Below, in pieces: positions 26,363-33,865 of a DNA stretch of 47,318 bases. The stretch lies in assembly GCA_903902895.1 (NCBI GenBank), contig CAIUWO010000513.1:1-47318 (forward strand), written 5' to 3'. The stretch comes from Candidatus Hydrogenedentota bacterium (GTDB taxonomy: Bacteria; Hydrogenedentota; Hydrogenedentia; Hydrogenedentales; CAITNO01). Under the pieces are notes generated by a model. That model did no database searches and was not told where the DNA came from. It was given only the letters and a program-made list of their open reading frames with translations. Numbering within the stretch: position 1 is the first letter of the stretch; each line of letters opens with the position of its first letter. The position numbers were made by a program, and so were the translations under genes.

Positions 26363-28924
26363 ATGCCCCCCGTTTCCGGAGAAAACACACTTAACCGGCT
26401 AACCCCGGACGCCATTGTCCAGCTACACGAAGCCATCGTGGACGCCGGCGGGCACGAAGTGTTTTTTGCGGGCACCATGGGTGCCGATGGCAAGGTCGAA
26501 CGCGTGCGCGTGCTCGCCCGGGGCCATGCCTCCGCCGTTCCAGCCATCTTCGAGGGGCTCGACATCCGCGAGGTGGTCATCCACAACCACCCCGGCGACG
26601 ACCTCACCCCCAGCCACGCCGACCTCCAGTTGGCGGCCATGTACGGCACCCATGGGCACGGCATGTTCATCATCGACAACGAGGCCAGCCAGGTCTACGT
26701 CGTCGTCGAGCCCTTCGCGCCCAAGCAGGCCACCCTGCTCAATATCCGCGAACTGGAGTCCACTTTCCGGCCCGACGGACCCATGGCCCGCAACCTGCCC
26801 GCCTTCGAGATACGTCCCCAGCAGGTTAAAATGATGGAGGCCATCGCCGAGGCGTTCAACACGGACTCCTTTGCCGTCGTTGAAGCGCCCACCGGCGTGG
26901 GAAAGACCGTCGCCTATCTCATTCCGGCCGTTCTGTGGGCCCTCCGCAACAAGGAACGCATCGTCGTTTCCACCCGCACCATCAATCTGCAGGAGCAGAT
27001 CATCGAAAAGGACCTGCCCCTGCTCAAACGCTGCTTGGACGTCTCCTTCGAGGCCTGCCTCGTCAAGGGCCGCGGCAACTACCTCTGCCTGCGCAAACTG
27101 GAGCGCGCGCTGGCCGAGGTCGACCTGTTCCAGGACGAGGAGGTGCGCGCCCGCCTGACCGGCATCGCCGACTGGGTCAACCACACCGAGGACGGCAGCC
27201 TTTCGGACCTGCCTTTCGTGCCCGGCCGCGAACTGTGGGACAAGGTCAACAGCGAGGCCGACACCTGCTCCGGAGGGCGCTGCCCCAACCAGCAGAAGTG
27301 CTTCGTCGGCAAGGCCCGCCGCGCCATGGCCCGCGCCGACATCCTGGTCACCAACCACCACATGTTTTTCTCCGACATGGCCGTCAAACGCGAGGCCAAC
27401 GACTTCACCGCCATGGCCGTGCTTCCCGTGTTCCGCCGCGTCATCCTCGACGAGGCCCACTCCATTGAGGACTCGGCCACAGAATACCTGGGCGTTTCGG
27501 CCACACGCACGGCCGCCCAGCATCTCTTCAACCGATTCCTGCGCAACGAGGGCGGCCGCGAGCGCGGCTTCCTGACCATGCTCAAGAACCGGCTCATGAA
27601 GGACTGCCCCCAGCTTTCCCCCGACGAATACGAGCAAATGCTCGGAGTCATCGAAGACAACCTCATGCCCGCCCTCGCCGCCGCCCGCGCCACCACCGAG
27701 GCCGCCTTCGAAGCCATCCGCGCCCTGGGCAGCGAGCGTTGCGGCCAGATTGGCCGCGACATCAAGTGGCGTCTGACGCAGGAAGTGCTGGACACGCAGG
27801 AAATCCGCGAACTGCACCGCGACTACATGATGCCCGCCACCGAAAACCTGCGCATGCTCATGCGCGCCTGCGAGGAACTGCACCGCCGCCTGCGGCAGGT
27901 GCCGCCGATGCCCGCCACCGCCGAGTCCGCCGTCGCCGCCGATGCCGTCGAACTGCGCGCCTACGCCGACCGCGTCAAGAACCTTGGCGGCGTCCTGTCC
28001 GAGGGCACCAGCCCCGAACTGGCTGAAAACACCGTGCGCTGGGTCGAAATCGACGCCCGCAACCCCCAGTTCGTGCGCCTCGTGCGCTGTCCGCTGGAAG
28101 TGGGCGAACCCCTCGCCGAATCCATCTACGGCCAGTTGAAAACCGTCATCATGACCTCCGCCACGCTCACCGTGCAGCAGAAGTTCGAGTATCTCTACAA
28201 ACGCCTCGGCCTGGACCGCGTCCCGGCCGGGCGTGTGCGGAACATCATCCTCGATTCCCCTTTCGACTATCCCACCCAGGCGCTGCTCTGCATCCCCTCA
28301 GACGGCGTGGACCCCACGGACCGTTCCTTTTTCGACCTCAGCGTGGACAGCATCAGGCACATTCTCGCAATTTCAAAGGGGCATGCATTTGTGCTCTTTA
28401 CGGCCTTCTCCGCCCTGAACCACGCCTTCCGCCAGTTGGAGGGGGAACTGCGCGCCGCGGGGATCACACCGCTCTGCCAGGGAAAGGCCACCCGCACGCA
28501 GTTGCTGGAGGAATTCAGGCGAGACACGGCCAGCGTTCTCTTCGCCACCGACAGCTTTTGGGAAGGGGTGGACGTTGCCGGGGAGGCTTTGCAGTGTGTT
28601 ATACTTCCAAAATTGCCGTTTCGGGTGCCCACGGAGCCCATTCACGAAGCCCGCGCCGAGGCCATTCAGGCCGCCGGGGGCAATCCGTTCATGGAATATT
28701 CAGTGCCCTTGGCCGTGATAAAGTTCCGTCAGGGCTTCGGGCGGCTCATCCGGCGGCGCACCGACTGGGGCGCCGTAGTTATCCTCGACAAACGGCTCGT
28801 GACAAAATACTATGGAAAAGTGTTCTTGGACTCCCTCCCCCAGGTGCCCGTGGTGAGACGGCCGCAGGTGGAAATGTTCCAGGCGCTGGACGAGTTCTTC
28901 AATCAACGACGCAAAGAAAGGTGA
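26363..28924 (+). CDS. DinG-family helicase with N-terminal RadC-like JAMM domain
   Basis: An 853-residue fusion. Residues 1-125 form a RadC/JAB-like domain with Glu32, 'IHNHPGDDLTPSHAD' (His74, His76, Ser84, Asp87), a complete JAMM metal-binding set. The rest is a superfamily 2 helicase of the DinG/XPD group: Walker A APTGVGKT (175-182), DEAH (363-366), and four cysteines (242, 302, 307, 313) placed to bind an iron-sulfur cluster between them. 'LFATDSFWEGVDVAGEALQC' and 'QGFGRLIRRRTDWGAVVILD' are the C-terminal helicase motifs. DinG-type helicases unwind R-loops and DNA structures. The ATG at 26363 is used; a GTG at 26354 would add three residues. Ten bases separate its stop from pgi. Confidence 0.93.
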   Translation: MPPVSGENTLNRLTPDAIVQLHEAIVDAGGHEVFFAGTMGADGKVERVRVLARGHASAVPAIFEGLDIREVVIHNHPGDDLTPSHADLQLAAMYGTHGHGMFIIDNEASQVYVVVEPFAPKQATLLNIRELESTFRPDGPMARNLPAFEIRPQQVKMMEAIAEAFNTDSFAVVEAPTGVGKTVAYLIPAVLWALRNKERIVVSTRTINLQEQIIEKDLPLLKRCLDVSFEACLVKGRGNYLCLRKLERALAEVDLFQDEEVRARLTGIADWVNHTEDGSLSDLPFVPGRELWDKVNSEADTCSGGRCPNQQKCFVGKARRAMARADILVTNHHMFFSDMAVKREANDFTAMAVLPVFRRVILDEAHSIEDSATEYLGVSATRTAAQHLFNRFLRNEGGRERGFLTMLKNRLMKDCPQLSPDEYEQMLGVIEDNLMPALAAARATTEAAFEAIRALGSERCGQIGRDIKWRLTQEVLDTQEIRELHRDYMMPATENLRMLMRACEELHRRLRQVPPMPATAESAVAADAVELRAYADRVKNLGGVLSEGTSPELAENTVRWVEIDARNPQFVRLVRCPLEVGEPLAESIYGQLKTVIMTSATLTVQQKFEYLYKRLGLDRVPAGRVRNIILDSPFDYPTQALLCIPSDGVDPTDRSFFDLSVDSIRHILAISKGHAFVLFTAFSALNHAFRQLEGELRAAGITPLCQGKATRTQLLEEFRRDTASVLFATDSFWEGVDVAGEALQCVILPKLPFRVPTEPIHEARAEAIQAAGGNPFMEYSVPLAVIKFRQGFGRLIRRRTDWGAVVILDKRLVTKYYGKVFLDSLPQVPVVRRPQVEMFQALDEFFNQRRKER

Positions 28925-28933
28925 GTTTCGGCC

Positions 28934-30307
28934 ATGTCTGACCATCAGGACATCAAGATCGACGTTGCCCGCGCCAAATCTGCGGCTGTGGGCAGGGAAA
29001 ACGGTTTTACCGCGGCCGAACTCGCCGACATCGAGCCGCGCGTGCATGAAATCCACGCCATCCTCCAGCAGGAGCGCGCGGCAAAGAAGTATGGTTTCTA
29101 TGACCTCCACAAGGATGATGTGGCCTTCGCCGACGTGGCAGCCAAAGCTGAACATTTCAGAACTTTCGGCTATGAAAACCTTGTCGTGCTCGGCATCGGC
29201 GGTTCGGCCCTCGGCCTCACCGCGCTGAACACCGCCCTTAACACCCCCTATTTTAATCTGCAATCCAAGCGCGGACGCCGCGGGGCACCCCGCCTGTTCG
29301 TGATGGACAATATCGACCCCGTCACCTTCAAGGCAATGATCAAGCTTTGCCCGCCCAAGAAAACACTCTATAACGTCATATCCAAATCCGGCGAAACCGC
29401 CGAAACCATCAGCCAGCTCATGATCGTTGTCGCCCTGCTTGAAAAGGCCGTGGGCGCCGCCGCCATGAAGGACCATCTCGTGGTCACCACGAGCCCCAAG
29501 GGGCCCAACGCCCCGAAGAGCCTGCTCCATCCCGTGGCCGACGCCTACAGCCTGGTCTCCTTCCCGATCCCCCTCAATGTGGGCGGTCGCTTCTCCGTGT
29601 TCTCCCCCGTCGGCATGTTCCCGGCCGCCATGCTCGGCATGGACCTCGACGGCATGCGCGCCGGCTGCGCCGCCATGGACGCCCGATGCTCGCTCGACTC
29701 GCTGGAGGATAATCCGGCCTACCTGCGCGCCGCCATTCACTACCTGCTCGACACGGCCAAGGGCAAGACGATGTCCGTCATGATGCCTTACGCTGACGGG
29801 CTGCGCGATGTGGCCGACTGGTACCGCCAGCTCTGGGCCGAAAGCCTGGGCAAGCGCAAGAGCCTGGACGGACAGGATGTCCACACCGGACAGACACCCA
29901 TCAAGGCACTCGGCGCCACCGACCAGCACTCCCAAGTGCAGCTCTACCGCGAAGGCCCGAACAACAAGGTATTCAACATTCTTGAAGCCGGCCGCTTTGA
30001 GACCATCCTCAAGATTCCCGACACCCTGAAAGAGGTGCCCGGGCTCGGATATCTGCGCGGGGCCTCCATGAACAAGCTCATGGCGGCAGAACTGCGCGGC
30101 ACCATGGACGCGCTCAAGGCCAGCCAGCGGCCCGTCATCCGCATCACGCTGCCCCGCGTCAACGCGCACTCCGTCGCACAGCTCCTCTACATGCTCGAGG
30201 TAGAAACCGCCATGGCCGGCCGCCTCCACAACGTCAACACTTTTGATCAGCCCGGCGTCGAGGAGGGCAAGATCATTGCCCGGCGCCTGATGGGGGGGAA
30301 CGGGTGA
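28934..30307 (+). CDS. pgi: Glucose-6-phosphate isomerase
   Basis: A 457-residue enzyme interconverting glucose-6-phosphate and fructose-6-phosphate in glycolysis and gluconeogenesis. Phosphosugar-binding motifs are 'VVLGIGGSALGLTAL' and 'VISKSGETAETISQLMI'; 'GQTPIKALGATDQHSQVQLY' and the C-terminal 'NTFDQPGVEEGKIIARRL' are also typical. The length corresponds to the short bacterial form. The stop codon overlaps the GTG start of the next gene by four bases (GTGA), so translation is coupled. The DinG-like gene immediately upstream suggests one transcript. Confidence 0.96.
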   Translation: MSDHQDIKIDVARAKSAAVGRENGFTAAELADIEPRVHEIHAILQQERAAKKYGFYDLHKDDVAFADVAAKAEHFRTFGYENLVVLGIGGSALGLTALNTALNTPYFNLQSKRGRRGAPRLFVMDNIDPVTFKAMIKLCPPKKTLYNVISKSGETAETISQLMIVVALLEKAVGAAAMKDHLVVTTSPKGPNAPKSLLHPVADAYSLVSFPIPLNVGGRFSVFSPVGMFPAAMLGMDLDGMRAGCAAMDARCSLDSLEDNPAYLRAAIHYLLDTAKGKTMSVMMPYADGLRDVADWYRQLWAESLGKRKSLDGQDVHTGQTPIKALGATDQHSQVQLYREGPNNKVFNILEAGRFETILKIPDTLKEVPGLGYLRGASMNKLMAAELRGTMDALKASQRPVIRITLPRVNAHSVAQLLYMLEVETAMAGRLHNVNTFDQPGVEEGKIIARRLMGGNG

Positions 30308-31884
30308 GCGAGCCCGACGAGCGCCGCGGCCCCGGGACCGTGGAGGTCTGCGACTGCGCCGGCGCAAGGCGCATACGACGCGCCTTCCGTTACGGCGTGG
30401 CCGCCTGCGTCATGTTCGCCCTGTCGCTCTGGTTCGCCGAAGGCTATCTGCGCTTCGACAAGTCGGAAACGCAGTACCGCATGGCCCTGACCATGCAGGA
30501 AGCCTCCGCCAGGCCCATTCTGCGCACCGTTGTCAAGCGCGACTCGGCGTCGGACCCGCCCAATGCAAAATACATCGAGGCGCTGGCCGCGGTTGAGGAG
30601 GAGGACGTCATCCTCAAGACCTACGAGCAGGCCTGCAAGCTAAGCCCCCGCGACCAGTCGCTGCTCGTCAACTACGGTTGCCGCCTTTATCTCGAGGGAC
30701 GCTACGCCGATGCGCGCGACCGCCTCCACGACGCCGGGCTGCTCCCGCCGCCCAATGCCCTTCCGCGCTACCTGGAAGCGGCGGCCACCCTCGCGGGCAT
30801 GGGGCCCGGAGGGGACATCAGCGACGTGATCGCACTCGTTGCGCGCGCCAATTCGACCGATGATCCCATGGTCTACCCCAAACCTCTCTGGCATTCCACG
30901 CTGCCCGTAAACGGTCAGTGGTACGCGAAGACAAGGCGGGATATCGTCAACCGCTGCCTCGCTCCGCTCTACCGCATGGAGGCGGACATCACGCTGCGCG
31001 CGCAGAAAGAGATCGAGGCGGGAAAACCGGAAAACTGGGACGCATGGCTTGAGGCCATGCTGCCCGTGGGGGACCGGCTTGTCGCCAAGGCCAAGAACCC
31101 TCCGGAGGATATCGGGGCGAACCAGGCCATTGCCGGCATCAAGCTTCAAATGGACATTCTCCAGCTGCGCGACACCCTTTCCGAAAACGCCAACAAGCCC
31201 CGCCTTTTTGAGGACCGCATCAGTCTCCTTCGCGCCGCCGGAGACGAACTTGCCGCCTTCGAAAACAGCCGGGACACGCGCATCGCGGCCCACGCCCAAA
31301 TTCTTGCACGCCCGATCAGGCTGGTACTGTCCACGCTTGCCCTCTTTCTTGGCGCGTTCTTCCTCCTCTTTCTCCTTGGCCGCGTCTTTCCCACCGCGTA
31401 CAAAGAAACCAAATCCCTGCCAAGCCACTGGACCGGGGCGCTGGCCGGTTCGGCCGCACCCGCCCTGTGGTTTGCCCTGCTCATTGCCTGCCTCGCCCTG
31501 CGCAACCCCGGAACCGCCAGCACCGCCCTCGAGGCAGTCGCCGCGGTCTGGTGGACCGTGATGGGAGCGGTGGCCCTCTACGCCCTCGTCTACCCCCTCC
31601 TCCAGATGAAACGTTGCTGCGCCGTCCTGCTCCTGCCACCGCTCGACGACAAGGGATGTGGCCGGTTCAGCCGGTCCCTGCGCCGCATCGGCTGGTACTT
31701 CGGCATGCTCCGCGGCGTCAGCGGCGCGTTCCTCGGCGGGTTCCTCTGCGTGCTCTCCCTCTGGGTCCTTGTCTTCCGACTCGTCAGTGGTCTCTACCCC
31801 TTCCAGTTGCCCCTGCTCACCACCGGCCTGGAAAAGGAAGAGATCGACCTCGTCCGCCAAGTACAGCAGATGCTGGGCAGGTAA
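30304..31884 (+). CDS. Membrane protein with TPR-like periplasmic region
   Basis: A 526-residue integral membrane protein of unknown function. One helix (about 30-50) is followed by a long soluble region, with TPR-like repeats early on ('TYEQACKLSPRDQSLLVNYG', 'RLYLEGRYADARDRLHDAGL'), then four further helices between about 337 and 510. The start is GTG, overlapping the pgi stop. The C-terminus ends with an amphipathic helix 'EEIDLVRQVQQMLGR'. No enzymatic motif. The overlap means it is expressed with pgi, but a functional relation is not evident. Confidence 0.7.
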   Translation: MSEPDERRGPGTVEVCDCAGARRIRRAFRYGVAACVMFALSLWFAEGYLRFDKSETQYRMALTMQEASARPILRTVVKRDSASDPPNAKYIEALAAVEEEDVILKTYEQACKLSPRDQSLLVNYGCRLYLEGRYADARDRLHDAGLLPPPNALPRYLEAAATLAGMGPGGDISDVIALVARANSTDDPMVYPKPLWHSTLPVNGQWYAKTRRDIVNRCLAPLYRMEADITLRAQKEIEAGKPENWDAWLEAMLPVGDRLVAKAKNPPEDIGANQAIAGIKLQMDILQLRDTLSENANKPRLFEDRISLLRAAGDELAAFENSRDTRIAAHAQILARPIRLVLSTLALFLGAFFLLFLLGRVFPTAYKETKSLPSHWTGALAGSAAPALWFALLIACLALRNPGTASTALEAVAAVWWTVMGAVALYALVYPLLQMKRCCAVLLLPPLDDKGCGRFSRSLRRIGWYFGMLRGVSGAFLGGFLCVLSLWVLVFRLVSGLYPFQLPLLTTGLEKEEIDLVRQVQQMLGR

Positions 31885-31919
31885 CCCTTTGCGTCCAAAG
31901 GGAACGAGAATCGCGCTGC

Positions 31920-32173
31920 TCAGACGGGTTCAGTTTTCTCGTGCACGACAGGAGAGCTTGGCTCTTCATTTACGGTCAGGCGAAAGATATCGGGCCGCCT
32001 GTAATGGCCGACCACGTCAAAATCATATTTGCCCCTGCCAATCTCGTTCCGGTCCAAGTCCGCAGTCATAATCGTTTCGCCATGGAAGTAAGGCCCGCCC
32101 AGCGACTCACCCAGGGGGCCGATGATTGCCCTCCCGACGCGTATCAACTGGCTGTCCGGCCCTTCGCCCGCAT
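31920..32173 (-). pseudogene. Nitrilase 3' remnant
   Basis: Only the last 85 or so codons of a carbon-nitrogen hydrolase (nitrilase branch) remain. The reading frame 'GRAIIGPLGESLGGPYFHGE' and 'TADLDRNEIGRGKYDFDVVG' followed by 'HYRRPDIFRLTVNE' is the typical C-terminus of the family. Upstream it runs straight into a small IS630-type element at 32176, and the catalytic Glu-Lys-Cys part is not found on the other side, where a kinase gene ends. The gene was therefore truncated by insertion plus deletion, or this is what remains after rearrangement. Confidence 0.75.
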
Positions 32174-32175
32174 TA

Positions 32176-32406
32176 GAGCATGTTAATAAGGTATACCTAC
32201 GCAGCCGTGCCGAAAGAAGCCATTTATGTCGCTCGAAGTGACTGTTGAGAGTGCGCCTGCGATAGCATCGTATAGTTCGTCTTGGGTATCTGCCCCATGG
32301 ATTGGCCGTCTTCGATGCGCGCGGCCACGACACGCTTGCAAAGGTCAGTGGAAGTAGCTCTCACGCCCGCGGCATAACACCGTAGGCGCATTTACTTACA
32401 ACGCTC
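32176..32406 (-). mobile_element. Internally deleted IS630-family element (MITE-like), 231 bp
   Basis: Bounded by GAGC...GCTC and flanked on both sides by the TA dinucleotide (32174-32175 and 32407-32408) that IS630/Tc1-type elements duplicate. The ends are imperfect inverted repeats (TAGAGC and CCTACG conserved in the first 30 bases). Read on the minus strand it begins with the N-terminus of an IS630 transposase ('TDLCKRVVAARIEDGQSMGQI', initiated at 32391) and ends with the C-terminus ('ELYDAIAGALSTVTSSDING', then 'FFRH', in another frame, stop at 32183). The central catalytic DDE part is missing, so it is non-autonomous. The right-hand 110 bases resemble the element at 47203-47318. Confidence 0.75.
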
Positions 32407-32478
32407 TAGATAGCGCGATGAGAGGCACCAGTGAACCATCCGCGAAAATCTGCAGCTCCGGCCTGAGACTGGGAATAG

Positions 32479-33621
32479 CTAAACCGCCACGGGCAGGTAT
32501 ATGTGAAACATTGCGCCGCAGCCCGCTTCTGAGCTCGCGACTATAAGACCACCGTGTCTTTTGATAACGGAATAGCAGAGCGTCAACCCAAGCCCAAGCC
32601 CCTTCTGAGGGCCCATTTCCTGTGTGGACCAGTAGGGATCGAAAATCTTGGGAAGGTCCTCCGGCGAAATGCCCATTCCGGTGTCTTTGAAACTGAGGTG
32701 CAGGTATTCCCCATCCGGGAGGGCCAGCGCATCCGTACCAGACAGAACACAACGCCCCCCGGATATCAAAAGGGTGCCCCCGGAAGGCATTGCGTTTCGG
32801 GCATTGGCAGCGACCTGGGCAAACACCATGCCCACTTCCCCCGAATTATAGGCCACTGTCGGCAGGGTGCCCGGCAGGTCGTACACCACGGCAACACACG
32901 TATCGCCAAGCACCGCGCTGACGCTCTCGCAAACGAGCGGCGCCAAGGGTGCCCTGCTGTCGAAGAAACTCTTTCCGCTTGCGAGTTTCAGCAGGGTCCT
33001 GCCCAGGGTTACTGCCCTTCTGCAACCAGCCTGAGCACGCTCGAGTGTTGAGCGAATCTCGGCGTCCGGCACGGCGCACAGCAGTGCGTACTCGACACTC
33101 CCCAGGACCACCTGCAGAATATTGTTAAAGTCGTGCGCCATCCCGCCGGCCATGGCTCCCAACGCCTCCAGCTTTGAAGACTGGTGAGCAAGTATCGAAA
33201 CCCGTTTTGCCACCTCCTCAGCCTGAAGGTTCCGCGCCGTCTGTAACATGGCCGCGCCCAGCTTTCCAACATCGATCGGCTTTATCACATATTTGTCCAC
33301 ACCAATGTCGATGGAGCGTAACAGATAATCCGTCTGCTCGAACGCCGTGGTCACAATGATGGGCATGGCGGGATCCAGTTTTCGAATCTCCTGCGCCATG
33401 GTTAGTCCGTCCATTCCGGGCATTTGAATATCCGTGACAACCATGTGGGGGCGGTTGGCGCGAAAGGCCTCCAATCCGGAAGATCCGCTGTCCGCGGTTG
33501 CCAGCGCTCCCACGCGGCGCTGAAGGAACATGCCGAGTTGCTCACGTGTATCCCCATCGTCCTCCACGAACAGTACGGTGAGCGTCTTGAGGTAGTCATC
33601 GTCTTGCTTCAGATTGTCCAT
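32479..33621 (-). CDS. Response regulator-histidine kinase hybrid
   Basis: A 380-residue soluble signalling protein. Residues 12-130 are a CheY-like receiver with phospho-acceptor Asp64 ('VVTDIQMPGMDG') and conserved Lys114. A linker coiled-coil leads to the phospho-acceptor histidine His163 in 'MAHDFNNILQ', then the HATPase_c domain with 'NARNAMPSGG', 'FKDTGMGISPEDLPKIFDPY' and 'GLGLGLTLCYSVIKRHGG'. Receiver-first hybrid kinases relay signals from another kinase. No sensor or membrane part is present. The ATG at 33621 has GGAG ten bases upstream; a GTG at 33651 is an alternative. It lies downstream of, and on the same strand as, the first WD40-PASTA gene. Confidence 0.9.
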   Translation of the reverse strand: MDNLKQDDDYLKTLTVLFVEDDGDTREQLGMFLQRRVGALATADSGSSGLEAFRANRPHMVVTDIQMPGMDGLTMAQEIRKLDPAMPIIVTTAFEQTDYLLRSIDIGVDKYVIKPIDVGKLGAAMLQTARNLQAEEVAKRVSILAHQSSKLEALGAMAGGMAHDFNNILQVVLGSVEYALLCAVPDAEIRSTLERAQAGCRRAVTLGRTLLKLASGKSFFDSRAPLAPLVCESVSAVLGDTCVAVVYDLPGTLPTVAYNSGEVGMVFAQVAANARNAMPSGGTLLISGGRCVLSGTDALALPDGEYLHLSFKDTGMGISPEDLPKIFDPYWSTQEMGPQKGLGLGLTLCYSVIKRHGGLIVASSEAGCGAMFHIYLPVAV

Positions 33622-33865
33622 GGTCTTCTTGCTCCATGATTTTACAGACACAATGCCTTCTCTTGCTTTGATGCAGCCCTTTATGGCCGTAAGGTCAAGA
33701 GATCATCGGTGACTCCGCGGTCATGCGCAGGCGCGACTGCCATCGAATAGTGAGAACGCGTCACTCCCCGCTGACAAGGGGGAATCGGGAGAAATGCAGC
33801 CCGTTGAAATCCCGGTGACCACAGTTCAGTTAAACATGTTGAGCCTTTCGGCAAGAGAAGGTTGA

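Noticed and set aside
26423-27883. A long antisense frame inside the DinG-like gene (486 codons)
   Set aside because: A typical mirror frame in GC-rich coding sequence; the sense strand encodes a complete helicase with all motifs.
28700-30367. A 555-codon antisense frame across pgi
   Set aside because: The opposite strand encodes intact Pgi; the antisense product has no domain and low-complexity His/Gly content.
31885-31902. Short hairpin CCCTTTG/CAAAGGG after the pgi-linked membrane gene, considered as a terminator
   Set aside because: Only seven base pairs and no T-tract follows.
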